DNA from: Azorinus chamasolen
Taxonomy: Eukaryota > Mollusca > Bivalvia > Cardiida > Solecurtidae
Assembly: GCA_963576725.1 (NCBI GenBank)
Contig: OY755252.1
Span: forward strand, 57,996,816 to 58,060,815
Direction of reading: 5' to 3'
DNA: 64,000 nt
Shown here: positions 54,956 to 64,000 of the stretch, one piece after another
How positions within the stretch are numbered: position 1 is the first letter of the stretch
Layout of the letters: each line of letters starts with the position of its first letter
Notes under the pieces: model-generated
The model's input: only the letters and a program-made list of their open reading frames with translations
Databases searched by the model: none
Told to the model about the DNA's origin: nothing
Program-made: the position numbers and the translations under genes

Positions 54956-55157
54956 TTATCGCATAACTGATTCGTTCAACTTCGATATATAGACGATTGG
55001 ACAGAAAAATAGTCGGAAATTCGCTTCATCTCTGCGATGCTAGCTAGATTCTATATTTAGTAAAAAAGATAAATCTATGCCAACGCAGTATGGTTATCGA
55101 AAGCCTGCACATCCAGACGCAGGAACAATAGGTTGTATACCAGTATACATGTGTGCT

Positions 55158-55393
55158 TTAACCATTTCCCTGTTCTGTGTTTATTTAAAATTTCAACACC
55201 TACTGAATATTCATAGGCAAAATAGTTACAATGAAATATAGAAGGTGGAACATTGTAGCCATTTTAGAAAGTAAAAAATTCAATTAGCAAATAGAGTAGA
55301 CCCTGATCAGACGGCTCCCCTGGGAGCCATCTGATCGGAGTCTACTCTGTTTGCAAATGCGTGAAAACACGTTTATATGAGGGAAAGGGTTAA
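55158..55393. mobile_element. T6 MITE
   Basis: TTAACCATTTCCCTGTTCTG to GAGGGAAAGGGTTAA. GACGGCTCCCCTGGGAGCCA centre. Confidence 0.85.
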
Positions 55394-55721
55394 GATACAA
55401 AAAGGACTCTAAGTAACCGTGTGACGTCACACCTTATATTACATATTTTAGATATATATAAATAGGTGATGGCTTTATTAACTGGAGCACAAGCAACGCT
55501 ATGTAACGAAGGCTCCATTAGGAACTGTCTGGTCTGGGTCTGCTCTGTTTGCAAAGACGTAAAAAACCAGCTCTTTCAGGAAAATTGTTAAACGACATTC
55601 TATTAGGCTTAACAGTGGGGGTATTGAAAAAGCAGGTGGCCGTTTAATGCAGAGCAATAGTAATACAGCAACCTGCATTGAGCTACCACCTGCCTTACGG
55701 ACCAATACCTAGACATTATTA

Positions 55722-56168
55722 GCTCCACTTTTTCAAAAAGTGGAGCAATTGTCATGACCCTCTCGTCGGAGTCGGCGTTGGCTAACCTTTTTGTTAAGGT
55801 CCCTTTTCTCAGAAACCATCAAAGATATTTGGTTCATATTTGGTGTGTATGTTTACTATCACAAGGGGAACCCATTTCACAAGAGTAGGTAACCCTAAAC
55901 GTAATTTTGTTATAGTGATGTCCTTTTTTTAACTTAGATTTTTGGTTAAGTTTAATGTTCAGGTCTACGTCTCAGAAACTGTCCAAGATATTTGGTTCAG
56001 CTTTGGTATACATGTTAACTATTACAAGGGGGACCCATTTCACAAGGGCAGGTGACCCTAAAATCAATTTTGCTACAGTTATCTCCCCTTTCTGACTTAG
56101 ACTTGCACTACACTATACAGCACTAAAGAAAGTTAAGCGCGCTGTCTGCGGACAGCTCTTGTTTTGAT
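55722..56168. mobile_element. Bivalve-type repeat with hairpin ends
   Basis: Begins with AGCTCCACTTTTTCAAAAAGTGGAGC (a hairpin, shown by its halves) and ends with CTGTCTGCGGACAGCTCTTG. Two internal direct units carry ATATTTGGTTCA and GACCCATTTCACAAG-type words. Confidence 0.55.
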
Positions 56169-56174
56169 GGTGCC

Positions 56175-56405
56175 TTAACCCATTCCCTCATATAGACGCC
56201 TTTTTGACGCCTCTGCAAAAGTAACCCGTTGAAACCATTGTGATAAATAGAGCAGTTGTTCCTATAGGAACAAATGCTCTATTTATCACAATTGTTTCAA
56301 ACTACAAAATTCTAAAATGTTCCTTTTTCTCTAGTTAATGATCCTTTTCGGTAGATTTTTTCAGAAAGGTTGGATCTAAAAATAGCCTATGAGGTAATGG
56401 GTTAA
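56175..56405. mobile_element. T1 MITE
   Basis: TTAACCCATTCCCTCATATA to TATGAGGTAATGGGTTAA. GTTGTTCCTATAGGAACAAA centre. Confidence 0.85.
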
Positions 56406-56494
56406 GACAGATTTTACAGTAGTGCACACCCAGATCATTTGGCTTTTGAGGTAGCTGTTTGATCAGGGTACACTATCGCTGTTTCGATGCCAGT

Positions 56495-56737
56495 TTAACC
56501 CTTCGCTTGCTGAATTTTAAAATACATTTCTCCTTCTTTACCCATGCCCTGTTGTATAATTACATATATCTTCACTGTGTATAAGTAGTTAGCTGTGCAA
56601 TCACTGCTGTTGAGTGCACTGGTTGCACAATCAACTTGTAAATAGTGCAGACCCTGATGAGACAGCTCCTGCAGGAGCTGTCTCATCTGGGTCTTCACTA
56701 TTTACAGGTAGGTATATTGGCGTGATTAGCAAGTTAA
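56495..56737. mobile_element. TA MITE, reverse, sharing TTAA with T3
   Basis: TTAACCCTTCGCTTGCTGAA to GTGATTAGCAAGTTAA. CAGCTCCTGCAGGAGCTG centre. Confidence 0.8.
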
Positions 56738-56950
56738 CTCTTTCGCTGCCAAATGTCGCATCTGTGATTACCTATGCAAACAGTTTGGATCCAGATGAGA
56801 CGCCTAGTAGGTCAGTAGTAGGTGTCTAATCAGGATCCAAACTGTTTGTTATTGTGTTCTTTTTAAACTAAAATGAAGAAAAATGCAAAGTGGAAATCGT
56901 AATATACGACGAAGTTTGCAGACGACACACTTTGGCAGTGACAGAGTTAA
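56734..56950. mobile_element. T3 MITE
   Basis: TTAACTCTTTCGCTGCCAAA to TTGGCAGTGACAGAGTTAA. AAACAGTTTGGATCCAGATG arm and mirror. Confidence 0.82.
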
Positions 56951-57159
56951 AAAGCACCATACAGTGACAATTTGACGTATTGAACTGTACAAATTGGTTG
57001 GGAGGATGAGGATTTTGTTGTCCGAATATTTAGGATAATTAGATCATCACGAGTTTTGCCCCAGTCGTGTTGATGGTCCAAGATAATGTTCTATGTTAAG
57101 AAAACGAATGTCAGATGATGACCTTACCTCTTTCACTGTCTTCAAACTATGCCGTCTGC

Positions 57160-57524
57160 TACAGTGCTCCCTCTCTACAACGACACCCTTTGGGATACGA
57201 AGATTGTATGTGTTGCTCAGAGGGAGTTGTTATAGGGAGGGAAAATCAAACATAATTAGCGTGTTTGCAGATCCCCAGATAAGGTGTTTTTCGATAACTA
57301 AAACCGTTATACTTCAATCAAACCCTATGTTGTGACCACTCTTTAGAATCGTCAAAAAGTGACGATTCTAAAGAGTGGTCACAACATAGGATTTGGTGGA
57401 GGCATAAAGAAAATACAATGAAAAAAGGTGTTTCTGTGGCCTTGTTGTTTCGGAAACAGTGACATGCGTTGTTGTAAGGAGGGAATCGCTATTGAGAGGG
57501 TCGTTGTAGGGAGGGAGCGCTGTA
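57160..57524. mobile_element. P3 MITE
   Basis: TACAGTGCTCCCTCTCTACA to TAGGGAGGGAGCGCTGTA. Confidence 0.87.
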
Positions 57525-57589
57525 CAATTTTTATTCTTTTTAATTATTCCTTCATTTTGTTTTTTTAAACAAACAATCTACAGTAACAG

Positions 57590-57700
57590 ACAGTTTGGAT
57601 CGTGATGAGACGCCGAGTTACTCGGCATCTTATATTGATCAAAACTGTTTGCATAGGTACATGTAATCATAGCTGCGATATTGTCAGCGATAGAGTTAAT
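57590..57700. mobile_element. T3 MITE fragment
   Basis: CAGACAGTTTGGATCGTGAT, GACGCCGAGTTACTCGGCAT and ATCAAAACTGTTTGCATAGG. Confidence 0.6.
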
Positions 57701-57769
57701 AACAGGACACAGATGTCAAATACAATAGGTGACAAATATAGGCTACATAACGTGTAGTTGTACATGTAA

Positions 57770-58133
57770 TACAGTGCTCCATCCCTACAACGGCCCTCTC
57801 AATAACGAGTCCCTCCTTACAATAGCACATGTCACTGTTTCCGAAATAACAAGGCTCCAGAAACACTTTTTTCAACCTTATTTTCTTTATGCCTTCATCA
57901 AACCCTATGTTATGACCACTCTTTAGAATCGTCACAAAGTGACGATTCTAAAGAGTGGTCACAACATAGGGTTTGATAGAGGATAACGGTTTTAGTTCTC
58001 GAAGTACACCTTATCTGGGGATCTGTAAACAAGCTAATTATGTTTGATTTTCCCTTCGGATAACAACTCCCTCTGAACAACACATACAATCTTCGTATCC
58101 CAAAGGGTGTCGTTGTAGAGAGGGAGCACTGTA
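57770..58133. mobile_element. P3 MITE, 364 bp
   Basis: TACAGTGCTCCATCCCTACA to AGAGAGGGAGCACTGTA. Shares its last TA with the following P2. Confidence 0.87.
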
Positions 58134-58420
58134 CAATGGAATACCGATATATCGAACTCGGATAACTCGAACTAAAAAGTTCGACCCTTTCAAAATTTAT
58201 AATAAAAACTGTTCTAAAATGTATCACTACGCATATCAAGAAACACCCTTGACAGCTTAATGCAGGTCTAAAGTAATACTAAAACCTCCCATTGAGCTCC
58301 TTTAGAGCTGCATTAAGCTGTAATATTGAGAAATTGTCCAGATAAGAAATCGGATAACTCGAGCCTCTGTTATCTCGAAGTAATTTGTATTGCCCTTTAG
58401 ATATCGAAGCTCTATTGTAT
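58132..58420. mobile_element. P2 MITE, abutting P3
   Basis: TACAATGGAATACCGATATA to AGATATCGAAGCTCTATTGTA. Confidence 0.78.
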
Positions 58421-58990
58421 ATATAGATGATATATTCATGTCGTGACTGGTTGACTGGCAGACTTACTGATTGACTGATTTGACTGACACAATTATTGAT
58501 TGATTGATTTGACTGACATAGTTACTGCTGAATTAATTGATTCGTGTATTAGCAGACTTCTTATAATATCATATATCCACAGAATAGTTGGTAGTAGTAG
58601 AACTTGTGGAGTCAAGTCTTTAACAAATTAATAAACAAATAGAGCAGATCCTGATCAGACGGTTCCTACAGTAGCCGTCCGATCTGGATCGTCTTTATTT
58701 GGAAAGGCGTGAAAAAGAGTTAATAAACATAATAAATTTAGAACATCCTTCATATATATATATTAAGATAAGACTTAGTGGCATCCCAAAATAGAATGAT
58801 AAGTCATGTTTATCACCTGTCAAAAGACAACTTCGTGACGAAATAGACAGAAGACCTTAATTTTAAAGGTAACTCAGAGATGGAAATAAGACGCGTGTTT
58901 AGAAAGTCTTAAAAGGGAAATTATATTTCTCCGCCGAATTCTAGCATTTGTAGCAAGATAGGTTCTGAATGAGAAATAAAATATTGAGAT

Positions 58991-59198
58991 ATAGTAGAAC
59001 CTCTCTAATGCGACCACTTAATGAATAAACATGAGTGTCTTTATAAGTAGGTGGTTGCTTAATGCAGGACAAAAGTAATGCAGAAAGCTCCTCTAGGAGC
59101 TTTTTGCATTACTTTTATCCTGCATTAAGCTATCACCGGCATCTAGCACCCAGAATTATATTTCTTGTGGGTGGTCGCATTAGCGGGGTTTTACTGTA
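58991..59198. mobile_element. P6 MITE
   Basis: TATAGTAGAACCTCTCTAAT to TTAGCGGGGTTTTACTGTA, with AAAGCTCCTCTAGGAGCTTT at the centre. Confidence 0.82.
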
Positions 59199-59239
59199 GA
59201 TTGATAAACATTTTAGCTAGGCTCTGACTGCAGGTCCAA

Positions 59240-59770
59240 CGTATCTCCACCAAACCCTACATCAAAGAGGCGATTATAATAAGGTGTGGCAAGATAGGGT
59301 TTGAAGGTTGATAGGGTTTGTAGGTTGACTATATTTCAACCAAATCCTATCTTATTGCAACAGATTTGGTTGATAGGTTGATAGGGTATGTGGTTTGAAT
59401 ATATTTCAACAAAATCCTGTCTTAATGCAACCCGTTAGAATCGCCTCTAACGATTTGTAGCAAGCTAGGCTTTGGCTAAGAACTATTTGTAGCAAGCTAG
59501 GCTTTTGCTGAGAACTAAGAGATTTAGAAAGATCGATAAGGTCTGCAAGTCCAATATATCTCCACCAAACCCTATCTCAAAGAGGCGTTTCTAATGAGCT
59601 GTAGCAAGCTTGGGCTTGGCTGAGAAATAAGACACTGTGATAAATTTAGGCTTTGTCTGTAGGCCTAGTATATCTCCACCAAACCCTGCCATGCTGTTAG
59701 TTGTTAGAACAGCCTCTTACAGCAAGATAGGGGTTGGCTGAGAAATACGAGAGTTTGATAGGTCAGTGCG
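59240..59770. repeat. Degenerate tandem array of P4-derived units
   Basis: TATCTCCACCAAACCCTA recurs at about 59245, 59566 and 59672. Between them GATAGGTTGATAGGGT and AGCAAGCTAGGCTTTGGCTG blocks recur. Confidence 0.6.
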
Positions 59771-59814
59771 TATCCTGTCTAAAACCTTCAGTAACATTTA
59801 CTCCGCAGATCATA

Positions 59815-60021
59815 TACAGCAAAACCTCTCTATAACGACCACTAAATTACATCCAGTATTCTGTGTAAAAGGCAGGTGGGTGCTTAAAGCAATTTGAAAG
59901 TAAAACAGAACGCTCTTATAGGAGCGTTTTGGTTTACTTTCACCTTGCTTTAAGCACCCACCTGCCCTAAATACCAACTAATTAACACACTTTATTGGCC
60001 GTTATAGAGAGCTTTACTGTA
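59815..60021. mobile_element. P1 MITE
   Basis: TACAGCAAAACCTCTCTATA to TATAGAGAGCTTTACTGTA. CGCTCTTATAGGAGCG centre. Confidence 0.85.
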
Positions 60022-60529
60022 TTACATCGATAGAAAATGTCTTCTCGTTCAAATATCTAAGCTAACTATGTATCGTCTATTTTTTCAAAGCCATCCAGAT
60101 TGTTTGTATCCTAATTAGACGTCGAATTACTCTAAATCCAGAGCAACACATAAACGTGGGTACTCAAATACTAAAATCGTCATTTCGCCACTAAACTCTA
60201 TACTATGACCACTCTTTAGAATCGTCTCGAATATTGTTGGATCACTTTCGTCCTGCATTAATCTGTGAACTGATATTAAACTCCTTTTTGATTGTCGCTT
60301 AACCATTTGTCTGATGAATATTTATGTATGTATCTATCACTCCATCCATCACTGCATCAATAATCATTAACTTCATGTTTATAATATAAATTGCTTTAAA
60401 AGAGCTTTTGACAAAAACACTGTTGGATCATATCTAAATCATGTCAAACGCAAACAGAGCAGACCCTGATCAGACGGCTCCTACAGGACACGCCTCTTTG
60501 AATTAATCTACTGTACTAGTAAAGGATTA

Positions 60530-60866
60530 TTTACTAAAAAGTTTTTTGTTTTTTTTTAAAAATTGTGTAGTTTTGAACCCATTGTGATAGAAGACGCATT
60601 TGCTGTTATAGAGCAAATGTTCTATTTATCACAATGGTTTAAAAAAGTGACATTTATAAATGCGTCAAAAGGCTTTAATATAAGGGGAATGGGTCAAAAG
60701 GCATCAATATGAGGGAATAACACAATATGCGTCAATATGAGGGAATGTATCACAAGGCGTTAATATGAGAGAATGAGTCAAACTGTGTCAATATGAGGGA
60801 ATAAGTCAAAAGACGTCAATATGGGGGAATGGACCAAAAAACGTCAATATGAGAGAATGGATCATA
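60530..60866. mobile_element. T1 MITE with amplified right terminus
   Basis: A degraded T1 body (GAGCAAATGTTCTATTTATC), then about seven copies of CGTCAATATGAGGGAATG with period near 36 bp from 60656. Mirror image of the amplified terminus at 34322. Confidence 0.7.
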
Positions 60867-61220
60867 GGTTTAGGGTTCAATGAACAATGCCAAGCATTAA
60901 CAAAAGTCAGTCGTTTCAAAATTACGTTTTAAAGACAGCAGGCAGGATGTTTAGTTGGCGCTAGTTTTATGGCAAAATACTGGTCCTGTTTGTTTGTCAA
61001 TTCGCTTTTCCTATCATATTTACTTTATCAGTAGACGACATTGACAAATAATATCTGTTCAAACAACTATATTTACCAAACATCCTGCAATGAAGGAAAG
61101 AGTAAAGCAGACATATATTAACATCAAAATAAGGATGATAATTTCAAAGAAATATTTGACAACCATTATTCCAATTCCGTCACGGAACCCTTTTTTGTTT
61201 ACATGAAAATGATTATTGAT

Positions 61221-61447
61221 TTAACCCATTCCCTGATATTGACAACTTTTTACAACTCTGTAAAAGTCACTTTGTGAAACCATTGTAATAAATAGAGCAT
61301 TTGCTCCTATAGGAGCAAATGCTTTATTTATCACAATGGTTTCAAACTACAAAATTCTAAATGTTCCTTTTCTCTAGTTAAAGCACCTTTTCGGTAGATT
61401 TATTCAAAGTGGTAGGATAAAAAATAGCCTATGAGGGAAAGGGTTAA
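61221..61447. mobile_element. T1 MITE, sharing TTAA with T3
   Basis: TTAACCCATTCCCTGATATT to ATGAGGGAAAGGGTTAA. Full centre. TTAA 61444-61447 is shared. Confidence 0.87.
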
Positions 61448-61660
61448 CCCTTTCGCTGCCAGTGACGAATCTGGCTAATACCTATGCAAACAGTATAGAT
61501 CCAAATGATAAGCTGGGAAAGTCAGCTCCCTGGTAAAAAGGGGCCAGGGGAAAAACACAATCGCAGCAACAAACAGTTTGGATTCTGATGGGATGCTATT
61601 TTATTGGGCGTCTTGTCTGGGTTATAACTGTTTGTATAGGTATTCACATATTCAACACCT
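61444..61660. mobile_element. T3 MITE, right part eroded
   Basis: TTAACCCTTTCGCTGCCAGT, CAAACAGTATAGATCCAAAT, then a disrupted centre and AACTGTTTGTATAGG. Confidence 0.6.
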
Positions 61661-64000
61661 GCAGGAAACAAATCAATCGTTGTAAATATGGTAGTCTAGA
61701 ATGCATTTCTCTTGTTGAAAATACGTAATGGGGGTCTATTTGCAGTGTAATGTAAGCACTAACAAATAATGGTTGAGAGTTTACTGGAGTTATAACTAGA
61801 ACAACCTTTGACGACTCAGATACTTCAAGATATATGTAAATGTATGAATAATGAATTTATTAAATTTATTCACCACTTTGTATTCTAAAAAGAGAGTGTT
61901 TTGTCTAGAAAAGAATAAAATGCCTTGAAGATTCCCTGCGTATGGAAAAGTGATTTCAAAATTTTGCCAATATTTAATAGACTCCGACCCTAACAAAACA
62001 AGTTGGCTTCCTTCTAAAAGGAAGCCAATGAGAGACCTGCAGCAGTTTTTTATCTAACATTTGCTATATACAGGGTCCGTTTGACAATGTTTTAGCACCG
62101 GATCGTAAATAGGTTTCTATAAATAACTATTGGGCATATCAAGTAGTACGTGCGTTATAATTCGAACGAAGACGGTGAATATCAAGCGCCACTGCTTTGG
62201 AGATATATAATGCTTTAATCGTTGCAAGTACATGGTGTTCTTAAAAAAAATATGTTCTGAAAAAAATCTTTGAATTGGAATTTATCCTGTCAGCAAGCTT
62301 CTCTAGTGACGTAATAAAGGGGTGCGGATAAACTTAAGTTTCTTAGAATAGAATAGAATATATATTAGAACAGGTTTTATTTACCAACCATGGACCCTCT
62401 CGGGTTACAAATGAATGCATACTAAAATATTTATGATTAACATAATTGACATGAAACTAAAGCATGTGTATAATATCTTAGGCACATATTGGTAAATCAC
62501 GTATAAACAACAATGCATTTTATTCATCTTTTTTCCTCGTGGAGTTCTAAGACACATGGACACGCCAGTCAAAACATTGGTTTATGCATCTAGGAAACAC
62601 TTCCAAGTAAGCTAGATCCTCCTATTAGTTTTCTTCCGGTAGTATCTAGAAGGTTTATTAGGTTAGTGATACTACTAACGGTTTCTAATGATCCTTAACA
62701 ATGTAAATACATTTTCTGTAAATATGCATATCGGGAAAGTCACCAATAGAAATATACAAATAAGACAATAGAAAAAAACAGAGAATTTATTTGATTAAAT
62801 TGGTTACGATTTATCAGTTTTATTAACTCGATCAGCTCGGTAAAATGTTTTTCTAATAAAAATAATGCTTTTGTGGCCCATTTTAGGCTGCGAATCTCAT
62901 ATCCGCGGATATGAGAATCATATCCGGTATTTAGTCATACGGACTTAAATCCACCACTGGAGAAACGCTGTTTAATAAGTCGAATCAAGCCAGAAAGCAA
63001 AGGTTAATGGACAAAATATACATGTTCCATTCTACTCGCATGTTAATTAGATTAAGAAGCTCTTAAAGGGGCTGGAAATAGACATACATAATATGTTCAG
63101 CTCCATCGAAGTCAGTCTAAAAATCGAAACTGAGCTGACCGTTACTCGAATTTTATACGGAATGCTAAAATGATTGCACTTTGTTCTGGGATAAAATAAT
63201 CGTGTCTATCTGAATTAAAATATCGACAATCTGGATTCAACTGATCCTATTGTTCAAATTCAATCACGTTTTCTATAAATACTTTAATATTCAAACTCCT
63301 TATTGGTTAGTGATAGTTTGACTGTGTATTTTTTATATAACCAAAACTCGCGCATGCGAATAGCCACAACTCGTCCCGTCCGGTAGACAGCGATATTCTT
63401 TTTACTATCCCAATTCAAAACTCCTTGAGATAAATTGTAAACTATCCCAGAATACGCCGACATCCAATTCCAACACTGAGGAGAGACCTCATGGTCTCTC
63501 CAATAAATGAAAATCCGTTGATTTTTCCCATGGCCGAAACTGTAGAATTAGATCTGAAAAATAATATGTATGAGTAAAGGGACTAGCCTGGATAAATACG
63601 GGACAGTAATCATTCAAATAACATACCTTTTAGGGTTAGTTTATATTGGTGAATGGTTAAATTTGATATACGGTAGAGTAATTATTCAAACAGCATACAT
63701 GTTGTTTGAATATTGTTTTATAGAGTTGGTTAGTTAATATAAAGGGAAGTACTTCAAACGGCACTAGTGTACTTCAAACTTCACTAGTACACTACTGCAA
63801 TTCAATCCCCTTGTGGCAAACACCAACTTCCAGTTTTGGAAGATTGCTATCACTATTTCATTTGCACATTTCTGTTTTGCGCGCGGAGCATCTCCTTTGC
63901 TGTTTTACAGCAACATTTGTACTTGTATGTCAATAGGGTTCAGGCAATTTCTGTGGTAATGAGAAATGATGCCATCTGAGAAAAAACGTCCGGGAACCGT
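61661..64000. other. No gene recognised; a few perfect hairpins
   Basis: AT-rich with no supported exon or complete MITE. Short palindromes: 62003-62028 (TTGGCTTCCTT and mirror), 62896-62915 (CTCATATCCGCGGATATGAG) and 63480-63501 (GGAGAGACC, loop TCAT, GGTCTCTCC). A GAATAGAATAGAATA microsatellite is at about 62345. Confidence 0.5.

Noticed and set aside
63480..63501. Stem-loop followed by AATAAA-like sequence as a histone-type or terminator signal
   Set aside because: The stem and loop do not match the histone 3' stem-loop and there is no upstream coding sequence.

Overview
The window looks like eukaryotic, probably bivalve-mollusc, nuclear DNA. It is AT-rich and intron-bearing, with no operons, and it is saturated with small inverted-repeat transposons. 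Three observations point to a bivalve: two split genes for small 12-cysteine secreted proteins resembling the oyster cvSI protease inhibitors, a Penelope-like retroelement with its endonuclease at the N-terminus (Naiad type, common in invertebrates), and repeat families I associate with heterodont clams and mussels. The host assignment is inference; no database was searched.

Layout. 1-7538: two head-to-tail copies of a Penelope-like element (PLE), period 3961 bp. The second carries a 552-bp insertion. 7545-10682: tandem repeats and MITEs. 10682-10829: an orphan last exon of a C-type lectin domain. 11925-15471: a long-armed inverted-repeat element with CACTGTG ends and a 5-bp target duplication; each arm carries a first-exon-like segment, and a dead LINE lies between the arms. 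16834-18710 and 20832-21359: further PLE copies. 22497-25058: a MITE split by a 2.36-kb element that has arrays of roughly 10-bp motifs at both ends.

25220-51884 (minus strand): the main host content. Gene A (exons 30759-30723, 28021-27893, 25317-25220; 87 aa) and gene B (51884-51848, 48464-48342, 41574-41432; 100 aa) are tandem paralogues. Each has three exons, the same phase-1 introns, a signal peptide and two six-cysteine modules. Their introns are packed with MITEs. 52000-61660 is MITE-dense. 61661-64000 has no gene I can support.

MITE names used here. T1-T7 and TA are bounded by TTAA with CCC/GGG next to it, so they look piggyBac-like. P1-P7 have TACAGT...ACTGTA-like ends, so they look pogo/Tc1-like. 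P4 has a perfect hairpin around ACCACTCTTTAGAATCGTC. Most families, whatever their ends, have a long palindrome at the centre, often with the core GCTCCTATAGGAGC. Elements also insert into each other at these centres or share terminal TTAA sites.
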